64,000 nt of DNA from DASPJR01 sp035628505. Its GTDB lineage: Bacteria; Planctomycetota; SZUA-567; H5-PLA8. The position numbers and the translations under genes were made by a program. How positions within the stretch are numbered: the first letter of the stretch is position 1; each line of letters starts with the position of its first letter. The stretch is taken from positions 50,482 through 114,481 of the forward strand of contig DASPJR010000114.1 of the NCBI GenBank assembly GCA_035628505.1, read 5' to 3'. This document shows, piece after piece, positions 1-8,608 of this stretch. A model generated the notes under the pieces. That model made no database searches. It was given only the letters and a program-made list of their open reading frames with translations, and was not told the DNA's origin.

Positions 1-1
1 C

Positions 2-2083
2 GAGCCTGAGAATCAGATCAAGGTCTTCAGTGCAACGGGCGAGCTTGTTTCAACCATTGGACGCGCGGGCGGCCGCGCCAAGATTGGTCCGTGGACGCCC
101 GACGGCATTCTCTACTGCAGCGAGCTGACCATCGACAAAGAAGGCAAGCTCTGGGTCATGGAAGCCGAAGATGCGCCCAAACGCATCAGCGTCTGGAACA
201 CGAAAGACGGCGCGTTCGTCAAAGAGTTCTTCGGGCCCTCGAGCTACGGCGCGCTGGGCGGTGCGATCAACCCGCGCGATCCCAATCTGATGCTCGGCCA
301 GGGCTGCGAATGGCGCATCGATCCGAAGACCGGCAAGGCCGTCTGCCTGGGAACGTTCACACGCGAAGGCATGGAGAACACGCGCTTCGCGACGGGGTCC
401 AACGGAAAACTTTACGCCGCTACGGCGACGCGCTGGGCGTACGACATCGGCCGCGTGAATGTCTTCGAGCGCATCGGCGACGGAAATTTCAAGCTGCGCA
501 GCACTTTCTTTTACTGCGACGCCGGCGGCAACGAGATTCCTCCGCCCGCTCACGGCAAGACCGGAAATGCGGCGAAGACTGCTTTGTGGTGCGATGAGAA
601 CGACGACCAGCAGCGCCAGCCAAATGAGATCACGATGATCGACGGCATTCACCGCTTCAGCGGCTGGTACATGCCGCTCGCGAGCGATTTAACGTTTTAT
701 GCTGCTGGAAGAAAATTCGCCTGCACCGGCTTTACTCCATGCGGCGCGCCGAAGTGGAACTTAAAGGACTCCCCCGCTCTTCCCGCTCCAAAAGTCAGCA
801 ACACCGGCGTGCTGGGCAGCCCGGACGGCGCGCGTGTGCTGTACGGTGGAGAGTACGGTAAGAACCACGCTGAATTCGCATGCTTCGATATCGCTTCCGG
901 AAAGAAACTCTGGAGCTACCCCGATAACTTTGTCGGTGTGCACGGCTCGCACAACGCCTGTCCCGCCGAGGCCGGGATGATCCGCGGATCGTTCGGCCCC
1001 TGCGCCAGCGTGAAGCTGCCCGAGCCGCTTGGTAATGTGTGGGTGATCGCTACGAACGTCGGCGAATGGCACTTGCTCAACGAAAAGGGATTCTATGTTT
1101 CGAAGCTCTTCGAGACCGATCCACTGAGCTTCGTGTGGCCTGAAGCGGCGGTTCCGGGTGCGATCATGGACAACACACCCTGCGGCATGGGCGGAGAAGA
1201 TTTCGGCGGCTCCGCGACGCTCGCAGACGACGGCAAACTGTACGTCCAGGCTGGCAAGACCGCGTTCTGGAATCTGGAAGTCACGGGACTCGATACGGTC
1301 AAAGCGCTTCCCGGCGGCACGCTGCAGATCACCGAGGCCGATCTGGAACAGGCGCGTGCGATTCGTGAAAAGTACCTTCAGGCAGCAATCGGAACCAAGC
1401 GCGTGACGCTGAAGAAGGCCTCGCCCGCGTTCAGCGGAAACATCGATAAGGATTTCGGCAAGCAGGCAATCGTCTCCTTTAAGAAGAGCGACGATGCGGC
1501 GGTGCGCTCGGCTGCGGCGTGGGACGAGAAAAATCTGTATCTCGCCTGGGAAGTGAAGGATTCGACGCCGTGGACCAACAGTGCTGAAAACGTCGAAGAG
1601 ATGTACCTGCGCGGCGACACAGTCGATTTCCAGCTCGGCACCGATCCGAACGCGGACAAGAAGCGTGGGGACGCAGTGCGCGGCGATCTGCGCCTGTCGA
1701 TTGGCAGTTTCAAAGGCAATCCGACCGCGGTGATTTACCGCAAAGTGTCGACGACGAAAAATCCGAAGACGTTCAGCTCGGGCGTGATTAAGGAATACGT
1801 CATCGATAACGTCAGTATCGTCAGCGACGCCGCGATCAAGCTGACGAAGAGCGCCAAAGGTTATGTCGTTGAAGCGGCCATTCCGCTGAGCATTCTCGAA
1901 CTTAAACCGGCCGACGGCCTGGTGCTCAACGGTGATTTTGGCGTCACGCATGGTGACCAAGCCGGACAGCGCACGCGCCTGCGGACGTACTGGAATAACC
2001 AGAGCACGGGAATTGTCGACGATGCTGTCTTCGAACTGAAGGTCGAGCCGAAGAATTGGGGCGAGATCGAGTTCAAGGAGTGA
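2..2083 (+). CDS. Secreted beta-propeller (NHL/PQQ-like) protein with C-terminal CBM9-like domain, 5' end outside window
   Basis: The frame is open from the first bases of the window, so the gene starts upstream; 693 residues are visible. The first two thirds contain repeated short strands with W, G and D residues of the kind seen in NHL/PQQ beta-propellers (for example IDKEGKLWVM). From about visible residue 475 to the end the sequence resembles the CBM9-like/DOMON fold: a WDEKNLYLAWEVKD strand, a GDTVDFQLGTD loop and a VVEAAIPLSIL strand, as in secreted carbohydrate-binding proteins. The likely role is extracytoplasmic carbohydrate handling. The substrate cannot be told, and the signal peptide is not visible because the start is missing. 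The following intergenic region carries a dispersed repeat. Confidence 0.7.
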   Translation, partial: EPENQIKVFSATGELVSTIGRAGGRAKIGPWTPDGILYCSELTIDKEGKLWVMEAEDAPKRISVWNTKDGAFVKEFFGPSSYGALGGAINPRDPNLMLGQGCEWRIDPKTGKAVCLGTFTREGMENTRFATGSNGKLYAATATRWAYDIGRVNVFERIGDGNFKLRSTFFYCDAGGNEIPPPAHGKTGNAAKTALWCDENDDQQRQPNEITMIDGIHRFSGWYMPLASDLTFYAAGRKFACTGFTPCGAPKWNLKDSPALPAPKVSNTGVLGSPDGARVLYGGEYGKNHAEFACFDIASGKKLWSYPDNFVGVHGSHNACPAEAGMIRGSFGPCASVKLPEPLGNVWVIATNVGEWHLLNEKGFYVSKLFETDPLSFVWPEAAVPGAIMDNTPCGMGGEDFGGSATLADDGKLYVQAGKTAFWNLEVTGLDTVKALPGGTLQITEADLEQARAIREKYLQAAIGTKRVTLKKASPAFSGNIDKDFGKQAIVSFKKSDDAAVRSAAAWDEKNLYLAWEVKDSTPWTNSAENVEEMYLRGDTVDFQLGTDPNADKKRGDAVRGDLRLSIGSFKGNPTAVIYRKVSTTKNPKTFSSGVIKEYVIDNVSIVSDAAIKLTKSAKGYVVEAAIPLSILELKPADGLVLNGDFGVTHGDQAGQRTRLRTYWNNQSTGIVDDAVFELKVEPKNWGEIEFKE

Positions 2084-2097
2084 GCGGCGAAGGACAC

Positions 2098-2215
2098 TCT
2101 TTGAACCACGAAGGGCACGAAGAACATGAAGAAGGAAAGGAGATGAGATCGCGTTATCTCTCCGCCATACAATGCCTTGGCGTTCTTGGCGCCTTGGCGT
2201 CCTTGGCGAATATCC
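2098..2215. repeat. Dispersed intergenic repeat, family A (GCACGAAG / CTTGGCG arms)
   Basis: The left part has short A/G-rich units (CCACGAAGGGCACGAAG) and the right part has CTTGGCG units repeated four times at about 9-base spacing (CTTGGCGTTCTTGGCGCC and on). It resembles the other short-period inverted elements in this window near 3.1, 11.4, 22.5, 22.6, 36.7, 38.1 and 50.4 kb. It fills most of the gap between the propeller gene and rplC; the remaining 180 bases form the rplC leader, in which I see no convincing promoter. Confidence 0.6.
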
Positions 2216-2402
2216 TTTAAGCCCAGGCCGCGAAGGTGATCGGAATTTGGCTTGTCTTCGGTGCGATGTTGAGTATCTTAACCCGTTCTGTTCCGGGCAT
2301 GTCCCGTAGCTGCCTTGTGAGTCAGCTATCGTTTCGGACCGCTGCCCTGGGCCTGGCCGCAAGACTCGATCTTCCGGCACATTGCATAGGAGACTACCGA
2401 CG

Positions 2403-3083
2403 ATGTCCTCATCGACTGGTATTTTGGGCCGTAAACTCGGCATGACTCAGATTTGGAACGAAAAGGGCGAACGCGTCCCGGTGACTGTCGTCGAAGCCGG
2501 TCCCTGCAAAGTGCTCATGGTCAAGACCGACAAGACCGACGGCTATTTCGCGCTGCAGCTCGGATTCGGCGAAGCAAAGGAGAAGAACACCTCCAAGCCG
2601 CTGGTCGGGCACTTCGACAAAGCCGGCAGCACGCCCAAGCGCTACGTGCGCGAAGTTCGCCTCGCCGCCGCTCCGACCGACACGGTGGGTAGCGACGTGA
2701 CGGTGAAGGTCTTCGAGAACATCAAGTACGTCGACGTCACGGGCATCAGCAAGGGCAAAGGTTTTCAGGGCGTCATGAAGCGCCACAACTTCCGCGGCTT
2801 GCCGGCCTCACACGGCTGTTCCAAGCGCCACCGCGCGCCGGGCGGCCTGGGCCGTCAGAACTCGATCAACAAGGGCGTGCCGAAGGGCAAGCGCATGGCC
2901 GGCCACATGGGCGCTGAACGCGTGACCATCCAGGCGCTTGAAGTGGTAAAGATCGACGCCGAGAACAACCTGCTGCTGATCAAGGGAGCGATCCCCGGCG
3001 CGAACGGCGGCTTTGTGCAGATCAACAAGGCCATCGTCGAGAAAGTCATCGCCGACGCCGCAGCCAAGCGCGGGAAGAAGTAA
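2403..3083 (+). CDS. rplC: 50S ribosomal protein L3
   Basis: Ribosomal protein L3 binds 23S rRNA early in 50S assembly. The protein opens with the L3 signature GILGRKLGMTQIW, continues with VTVVEAGPC, and contains the central KGKGFQGVMKRHNF and GGLGRQNSINKGVPKGKRMAGHMG blocks near the peptidyl-transferase loop. It is 226 residues, near the family norm of about 210. I chose the ATG at 2403 because AGGAG lies 10 bases upstream (2388-2392); an in-frame TTG at 2382 has no such site. Oddly, no other S10-operon gene is adjacent: a propeller gene lies upstream and a terminator and a convergent gene follow. I see no second L3 in this window, so whether this is the only copy cannot be told. Confidence 0.97.
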   Translation: MSSSTGILGRKLGMTQIWNEKGERVPVTVVEAGPCKVLMVKTDKTDGYFALQLGFGEAKEKNTSKPLVGHFDKAGSTPKRYVREVRLAAAPTDTVGSDVTVKVFENIKYVDVTGISKGKGFQGVMKRHNFRGLPASHGCSKRHRAPGGLGRQNSINKGVPKGKRMAGHMGAERVTIQALEVVKIDAENNLLLIKGAIPGANGGFVQINKAIVEKVIADAAAKRGKK

Positions 3084-3097
3084 ACAGCTCGTCTCAC

Positions 3098-3142
3098 GCA
3101 AAGCCGCAAAGACGCTAAGAACGGCTAAGATTCTAAGATGGA
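3098..3142. repeat. Half element of dispersed repeat family A
   Basis: CTCACGCAAAGCCGCAAAG followed by GACGCTAAGAACGGCTAAG is a run of roughly 9-base A/G-rich units. It is the complement-type arm of the CTTTGCG sequence found at 50.44 kb. It sits between the rplC stop and its terminator. Confidence 0.45.
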
Positions 3143-3148
3143 AGAAAG

Positions 3149-3180
3149 AAGCGCGGCTGGAGACGGCCGCGCTTTTTTGT
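3149..3180 (+). terminator. Rho-independent terminator after rplC
   Basis: AAGCGCGGC (3149-3157) pairs with GCCGCGCTT (3166-3174) around an 8-base loop and runs into TTTTTTGTTTT. It ends rplC transcription and abuts the convergent gene ending at 3182, which it could also serve. Confidence 0.85.
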
Positions 3181-3181
3181 T

Positions 3182-3913
3182 TTAGTCGTAACCTTGAATA
3201 CCTTCGGTGCCGGGATCGAACTCCATCATTTCGCGCCCGCGTCGCGGAGTGTCGACGCCGAAGTTGTATTGAAATACAGTTTCATTTTGATAGGTAATAA
3301 ACAGATCTAAAGGGTTGCCTTCATACTTAAGATCTGAAAAAGCTACCAGTGCCGCTCCGCCTGTCAGCCGGCCTTGCGCATCCAAATAGTCTTTCGCGCC
3401 GCCGGGCGCATTGTTCCCCTGCCGCATGAGCACACGAAAGTAGTACCCATGGTAGGGTCTGGCGCCAGGACCAAACTCGGCGTCTGCTATGGCTTGGGAG
3501 ATCAAGCCTTTCGCGCTCAATTCCTTAAGCGTGGAGGCGTACTCCGCGGTGCCATCTTTGTTCCAGTCTGTCGCGAGATACAGCTTCTGCGCAGTTGCAA
3601 AATCCTTGCATGCGTAAGCGGCGCGTGTTTGATTCGTTGCGCACTTCGACGCAGCAATTGAGTGCGTTGCGATCACGATCATGACGGCTGCAATACAGAG
3701 TGGAAATAAGGCAACCAGCCGCTGCGGAAGAATGAATTCATCGCGTGTCAACATCATTCCGAGCAGTGTGGCGCCGAAGAGCATCACGAGCACAATCATC
3801 AGAGGCAATGCGTTAAGTTCACCTGTCATTTCTTTGTACCACCACGTGTATAGCCCCGTGCCCGCCCCGGCCACCGCCAGTGACAGTAACATTTCCCGCG
3901 TGGTGAAACGCAT
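3182..3913 (-). CDS. Membrane-anchored DUF2950-like protein
   Basis: A 243-residue protein with three hydrophobic segments in the first 90 residues (starting near LLSLAVAGAGTGLY, LMIVLVMLFGATLL and LVALFPLCIAAVMIV) and a soluble C-terminal part. The motif GARPYHGYYFRVLMRQG followed by NAPGGAKDYLDAQGRLTGG strongly resembles DUF2950 proteins. The internal DWNKDGTAEYASTLKEL resembles the pseudopilin-like domains seen in planctomycete proteins. No catalytic residues can be named and the function is unknown. It is convergent with rplC, sharing the terminator region. The ATG start has only a weak ribosome-binding site. Confidence 0.7.
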   Translation of the reverse strand: MRFTTREMLLSLAVAGAGTGLYTWWYKEMTGELNALPLMIVLVMLFGATLLGMMLTRDEFILPQRLVALFPLCIAAVMIVIATHSIAASKCATNQTRAAYACKDFATAQKLYLATDWNKDGTAEYASTLKELSAKGLISQAIADAEFGPGARPYHGYYFRVLMRQGNNAPGGAKDYLDAQGRLTGGAALVAFSDLKYEGNPLDLFITYQNETVFQYNFGVDTPRRGREMMEFDPGTEGIQGYD

Positions 3914-3967
3914 AGCACAGTCTCGATAAGATGTTGGAAGCTACTTTTTCAGCAGCGCATACACCAG

Positions 3968-4228
3968 CTAATTCGGAACGGGCCCGGGCTGAACACGTCC
4001 CGAGTTTGCAGCTCGAATCAGTGATTGGATCTCAAAAGCCAAGTCACTTTTCAGCCCGCTGTGCTTCCAGAGATTCGCTGGATTTATATCGACCTCGATG
4101 TGACCTTCGATGTAATCGATTTTGCCAAACGCAGGGAAGCTTTCAGACAGAGTCCATTTGCGGAACGAAGCGAGGTCGACGATTCCGGCAGGAATAATGA
4201 GGGGTTCGTCCTGGACAATGCTGCTCAT
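3968..4228 (-). pseudogene. Truncated Uma2-family (DUF820) endonuclease remnant
   Basis: The 86 residues starting MSSIVQDEPLIIPAGIVDL match the N-terminal part of Uma2/DUF820 proteins: DLASFRKWTLSESFPAFGKI, then DYIEGHIEVDINPANLW and KSDLAFEIQSLI. Family members are usually about 190 residues and carry their PD-(D/E)XK-type catalytic residues further on; here the frame ends after the first third. I chose the ATG at 4228, because a longer upstream reading is antisense to the neighbouring membrane gene and is arginine-rich noise. It is probably a decayed copy of a family that is usually present in many copies. Confidence 0.6.
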
Positions 4229-4293
4229 GGCATATCCTCGATTTTGGCACAGTATATCACGCGCGGCGCCGAGGTGGCCACGCTTTTCCGGAC

Positions 4294-4989
4294 CTACCCC
4301 TTCGCCGATGCCGGCTTGGCTTCGGCTTCTTCTCGCTTCTGGAACTTGAAGACATTCAGATTCAGCTTGAAGGTCTTGTGTTCGAATAACGCGCGCCAGT
4401 CCACCAGCAGCAGCAGCCCCAGCACGATGATGCCCAGCACGGCCACGACAATGCTTTTCAGCGACGGCCCTTCCGACCACGCATCGGCGATGTTCTGCGC
4501 AGCGTAATTACCGCCGTGGATCAGAAGCGTGTAACTGATCAGTTTTCCGATAAAGAACGGCGGCAGGATGCGCATGGGCTTGACGTGCGCGGCTCCCGCG
4601 GCGGTGAACAGCGCCGTGGTTGAAAGCGGGGTGAGAGAATAGCCCAGTACGAACAGAAAGGTGCCCCAGCCGTTGCGCGAGAGTTTCTCACCGATGTATT
4701 TCACATTGTCGTTCTCTTTCGGCGCAAAGATTTTGTTGCCGAGCAGAGGCATGTAGACGCTGAGAATATAGCGGCCGATCGTCGTGCCCACCACGCCCAG
4801 CAGCGCCACGATCCACACGTTCAAATCAAACTTTACGACAAAGAACACCAACACCGTCCAGGCCGGCGGCGCGAAGACCGGGATGGAGTCGATGAGGATG
4901 GCTGAAAGAAAGGCGACCACGTACCAGAGCATCAGTGCAACCCCCATGTGTGTCGCCAATTTGAACACAAAGGACGAGCCAGCTTGCAA
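4294..4989 (-). CDS. VTT/DedA-like (SNARE-associated) membrane protein
   Basis: A 231-residue polytopic protein with about five hydrophobic segments and the layout of the VTT (SNARE-associated Golgi protein/DedA) family: a long N-terminal helix, a VALLGVVGTTIGRYILSVY segment, a GWGTFLFVLGYSLTPLSTTA segment and two final helices, then a short charged tail rich in K, E and A. DedA proteins act in envelope lipid carrier recycling or membrane homeostasis; this is a family inference. A TTG at 4989 is the longest start and an ATG at 4947 is possible; neither has a clear ribosome-binding site. Confidence 0.65.
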   Translation of the reverse strand: MQAGSSFVFKLATHMGVALMLWYVVAFLSAILIDSIPVFAPPAWTVLVFFVVKFDLNVWIVALLGVVGTTIGRYILSVYMPLLGNKIFAPKENDNVKYIGEKLSRNGWGTFLFVLGYSLTPLSTTALFTAAGAAHVKPMRILPPFFIGKLISYTLLIHGGNYAAQNIADAWSEGPSLKSIVVAVLGIIVLGLLLLVDWRALFEHKTFKLNLNVFKFQKREEAEAKPASAKG

Positions 4990-5137
4990 GATATATCTGG
5001 AGCATAGGTCGGCTGGAGCTCACGAACTTTTTACTGCCAGCCGAATGGCGCCGCTTGCCAATCGATTGTACTATTCTGAATACGGCACGATGTTAGCGTC
5101 CGCGTAGAGGCCATTCTCACTTTGGAAGGATCCGCCC

Positions 5138-7399
5138 ATGGTGGAACTCAGCGACTTTCTCAAGCGTGTCAACGATCAGTCCATAGAAGCGTTCAAAGGC
5201 CAGAAACGTATCCTCTCGTTCCAGCAGTACATAGAAGCGTTCAGCGCCAATCCTGAGCGCCTGGGGCGCTCCGCGCCGCAGTACGTTCTGGATTGCTTCG
5301 AATCGTATGGCTCCAAGAAGGTGGACGGCATTGGCGGAAAATTTACGCACTGGAACATTTTTGACGCACCGTGGGACGAAGGCCGCGATCCGCTGGTAGG
5401 CCAGGAAGCCGTACAGAACGAACTCCACCGTTATCTGCAGCGCTTCGCCGCCACCGGCCAATGTGACAAGCTCGTTTTACTTCACGGGCCCAATGGCTCG
5501 GCCAAGAGCACGGCCATCGATCTGATCATCCGTGGCCTTGAGCACTATTCCATGCTCGAGGAGGGCACGCAGTTCCGCTTCAACTGGATTTTCACCGAGC
5601 GCAGCGAAGGCAAAGGCATGGGCTTCGGCGGTGGCCGCGAGGAGATTCCCAAAGATTCGCTGGCGTTCATCGACGAAACGTTGATCTCCTGCAAGCTGGT
5701 CAGCGAGCTGCGCGAACTGCCGCTGTTCCTGATTCCACTCGAGCCTCGCGCAAAGCTGCTCGACGAGATTATTGCGGCCAATCCGGGCAAACCGCTGCTG
5801 AGCGAGCGATTGCGCGGATCGTTCCTGCGTGAAGGCCAGCTGTCGAACAAGAACAAGCTGATCTTCGACGCCCTCATGAATGCTTACCGCGGCGACTGGC
5901 TGAAAGTGATGCGTCACGTCCAGGTCGAGCGCTATTTTGTCTCCAAGCGTTACCGCACCGGCGCCGCCGCCATCGAGCCGCAGCAGGCCGTGGACGCCGG
6001 TGCAAAACCAATGAGCTTCGAGCACGGCGTTATTCTGCCGCCCGTTCTGCAGGGTCTGCCGCTCATGGATTTGATCGGCGAACTGGTCGAGGCGAGCGGC
6101 GGCATTGTCGAATACTCGGATTTTCTCAAACGCAATCTCGAGCTCAACAAATACCTGCTGAGCACCGTTGAGCGCGGCGAGGTCAACCTGCCCGGCGCAG
6201 TCGCGACGCTCAATCTCGTGATGCTCGGCAACTGCAATGAGAAGCAGCTATCGGCCTTCAAGCAGATGCCGGATTTTACCAGCTACAAGGGGCGCATCGA
6301 GCTCGTGCGCGCGCCGTACCTCCTGGAATGGAAAAAGGAACGCGCGATCTACGGCCCCTTCATCGCCGAAATCGCGCAGACCCGCCACGTGGCTCCGCAC
6401 ACCATTGACGTCGCGGCGCTCTGGGCGGTGCTCACGCGCCTGCGCCGGCCGGATCCGGGCAAGTACTCGAGCGAGTTGGCCGGCGTGATTCGCCGCCTGA
6501 CACCGCTGGACAAAGCCAAGCTGTACGACGGCGGCGTAGTTCCGGAGGGGCTGAGCACCGAAGAAAAACGCCTGCTGCGCTCGGCCATTCCGCAGCTGCG
6601 CGACGAACACCGCGACACGATTGCCGAATTCGAAGGATTCGTCTGTGCCGCTTACGAAGGGCGGCGCGGTGCGTCTGCGCGGGAGATGAACTCGCTCATC
6701 GCTGAGGCCGCCTCAGACAGCTCGCGAAAGTTTCTCTCGCCGCTGGCCGTGCTGCAGGCGCTCGAGCGTCTGCTGCACGATAAGTCGGTCTACGATTTTC
6801 TGCGTCTTGAGCCCGACGAGGGCTATCACGATTGCGAGCTGTTCACGGAAGAAGTGCGCAACGAATATTTCCGCTGGGTCTCAGTGGAGGTTTACGATTC
6901 GATGGGCCTGGTTGAAGAGACAGAATACGACCGGCGTGTCGAGGATTATTTCAAGCACGTGCGCGCCTATGTTGCGGGCGAGAAGATCCAGAATCCGCGG
7001 ACCGGCGCCTTTGAAACACCAAGCACCGAAATCATGGAAGGTCTCGAGAAGCTGATGACGCTGCGCGAATCGCCCGATGCGTTCCGCCGCAACCTCATCA
7101 CGAAGATCGCTGCGTATTCGCTGGAGCATCCACGCGAGAAGATCGACTACCACGAAATCTTCGCCGACCTGTTCAAGAATCTGCGCGACAGCTATTACAA
7201 AGACAAGTCGCGCGCGCTGATTCAGCTCGCCAAGTACGTGCTTGTCTCAGGCACCGAAGACGATGCGCTTGTCCCGCAGGGTGAGCGCCACAAGGTCGAT
7301 CGCACGCTGAAGATGATGCGCGAAAAATACGGCTACATCGACGACAGCGCCAAAGAAGCGATCAGCTTCGTGCTGCGCGTGGTCCAGGAGCGGGAGTAA
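5138..7399 (+). CDS. prkA: PrkA-type AAA serine protein kinase
   Basis: A 753-residue member of the PrkA/YeaG family, longer than the usual 630-680. The AAA part has a Walker A GPNGSAKST at about residues 117-125 and the family signatures FNWIFTERSEGKGMGFGG and SLAFIDETLISCKL. The C-terminal half is the PrkA kinase-like region. In Bacillus and enterobacteria PrkA/YeaG works in sporulation or starvation responses, often with YeaH and SpoVR; neither is adjacent here. The ATG at 5138 is preceded by GGAAGGA at 5124-5130. The gene appears to stand alone, between a divergent membrane gene and a convergent dioxygenase. Confidence 0.9.
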   Translation: MVELSDFLKRVNDQSIEAFKGQKRILSFQQYIEAFSANPERLGRSAPQYVLDCFESYGSKKVDGIGGKFTHWNIFDAPWDEGRDPLVGQEAVQNELHRYLQRFAATGQCDKLVLLHGPNGSAKSTAIDLIIRGLEHYSMLEEGTQFRFNWIFTERSEGKGMGFGGGREEIPKDSLAFIDETLISCKLVSELRELPLFLIPLEPRAKLLDEIIAANPGKPLLSERLRGSFLREGQLSNKNKLIFDALMNAYRGDWLKVMRHVQVERYFVSKRYRTGAAAIEPQQAVDAGAKPMSFEHGVILPPVLQGLPLMDLIGELVEASGGIVEYSDFLKRNLELNKYLLSTVERGEVNLPGAVATLNLVMLGNCNEKQLSAFKQMPDFTSYKGRIELVRAPYLLEWKKERAIYGPFIAEIAQTRHVAPHTIDVAALWAVLTRLRRPDPGKYSSELAGVIRRLTPLDKAKLYDGGVVPEGLSTEEKRLLRSAIPQLRDEHRDTIAEFEGFVCAAYEGRRGASAREMNSLIAEAASDSSRKFLSPLAVLQALERLLHDKSVYDFLRLEPDEGYHDCELFTEEVRNEYFRWVSVEVYDSMGLVEETEYDRRVEDYFKHVRAYVAGEKIQNPRTGAFETPSTEIMEGLEKLMTLRESPDAFRRNLITKIAAYSLEHPREKIDYHEIFADLFKNLRDSYYKDKSRALIQLAKYVLVSGTEDDALVPQGERHKVDRTLKMMREKYGYIDDSAKEAISFVLRVVQERE

Positions 7400-7547
7400 C
7401 ACTGTCGTAGCGCAGGCTTCCAGCCTGCGAGTGTCCGTTTTTCCGGAATGCATTGCGCGGAAGAAAAGGGGCCACTGGCTGCGGCCAGTGGATGCGAGTG
7501 CAAGTTAACGCGATGACGTGTTCTGATTCAGAACCCGAATCACGGCT

Positions 7548-8402
7548 TCAGCGTTCAGACACTGCTGCGGTGCGCGGGGTGATAACGGGCTTGCGGTCGC
7601 GCAGCGCGCGGACGATGGCGCGTTCGACGGGCGAGTATTGCGCATCATCCAGGCGATCCAGATTCAGCGGCTGCTTCAGCGCAAACGCGGGGTTGCAGAT
7701 GAAGCGCACTTTATTTCCAGTATTGGGGCTGCGCGCGTGCAGCAGGAACGGGTGAATCAGCACCACGTCGCCGGCATTTCCAGTCGCTTCGATGACTGAT
7801 GCGCGCGAGCGCGGATGTGCAAGCACGCGGGCCGACAGCTCATCCATGCTGTGCCCGATTGGCTCGGCATCAGCCAGGATGCGGGCGGTGATCTCGTGCG
7901 AGCCCTCGCTCAGCGCTGTTCCGCCATCGCCGGGTCCGATATCAGAGAAGAGAAAAATCGGCAGCAGGCCCTGTTCGGGCGAGGTGAGATGGTGGTGAAA
8001 GAAACTGCCATCGATGTGCCAGCCTTCAGTCGGCACCGTCCACGGCGGTGAATCGAATCCGGGAAACGCAACCGGCCACCAGCCCAAATGCGTCGTTCGC
8101 TTCCAGCGCTCGGGTCCCATCACATCGTCGAACGCGCCATAGACGCGCGGCGTGAAAACATCTGAAAACGGCGCGCCCTCCAGATTCTTTTTCAGGTGAA
8201 CCGTTGCCTTCGTCCAGCCGCTGGGGTCGTCAGGGCTCAGGTGAATCTCTTCCCAGATTCGGGCGCGAACCTGCTCGGCTGTTTTTCTGGAGAAGGCGTC
8301 GCGCACGATCGTAAAGCCGCGCTCAATAAATTCCTCGATCTGGCTGCGGGATAGAACGGATGAGTTCACCTTCGACATCTCCGAAACGCTATGTGCGGGC
8401 AT
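7548..8402 (-). CDS. Phytanoyl-CoA dioxygenase (PhyH) family protein
   Basis: A 284-residue Fe(II)/2-oxoglutarate-dependent oxygenase-like protein. The metal triad is visible: WHID at residues 128-131 gives the HxD, and IHPFLLHARSPN near residue 215 gives the distal histidine and the arginine that holds 2-oxoglutarate. EEFIERGFTIVRDAF at the N-terminus is typical for PhyH proteins. The substrate is unknown. It is divergently arranged with the dehydrogenase at 8609. The start could be 8402 or the internal ATG at 8378, and neither has an ideally spaced ribosome-binding site. Confidence 0.85.
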   Translation of the reverse strand: MPAHSVSEMSKVNSSVLSRSQIEEFIERGFTIVRDAFSRKTAEQVRARIWEEIHLSPDDPSGWTKATVHLKKNLEGAPFSDVFTPRVYGAFDDVMGPERWKRTTHLGWWPVAFPGFDSPPWTVPTEGWHIDGSFFHHHLTSPEQGLLPIFLFSDIGPGDGGTALSEGSHEITARILADAEPIGHSMDELSARVLAHPRSRASVIEATGNAGDVVLIHPFLLHARSPNTGNKVRFICNPAFALKQPLNLDRLDDAQYSPVERAIVRALRDRKPVITPRTAAVSER

Positions 8403-8608
8403 ATGCCCGGACTCATTGATGTGATCGTTTTCAGCGCTTTTTCCCTACAGCGAGGCCAGCTGAAAACGATGAGATGACTGCCGGCGCGGCGTTCTTGAGA
8501 AATTCCCAAAAAAGGTGTCAGTCCAAAAACGAAAGGAGGAGTCTTATAAAACTGTTGGAAAACGCCGCCGAAATCCATTCGGCATTCCCCACAGAGCGAA
8601 GGAAACGT

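Noticed and set aside
761..2443. Long minus-strand frame through the propeller gene and rplC leader
   Set aside because: It is antisense to the well-supported propeller protein, arginine-rich, and spans two unrelated regions; it is a GC-rich shadow frame.
4229..4480. N-terminal extension of the Uma2 remnant
   Set aside because: It lies antisense to the VTT membrane gene and reads as arginine/alanine-rich noise; homology starts at the ATG at 4228.
8474..8608. Upstream start of the zinc-type dehydrogenase
   Set aside because: The extra 45 residues have no domain and the ATG at 8609 has a good ribosome-binding site.
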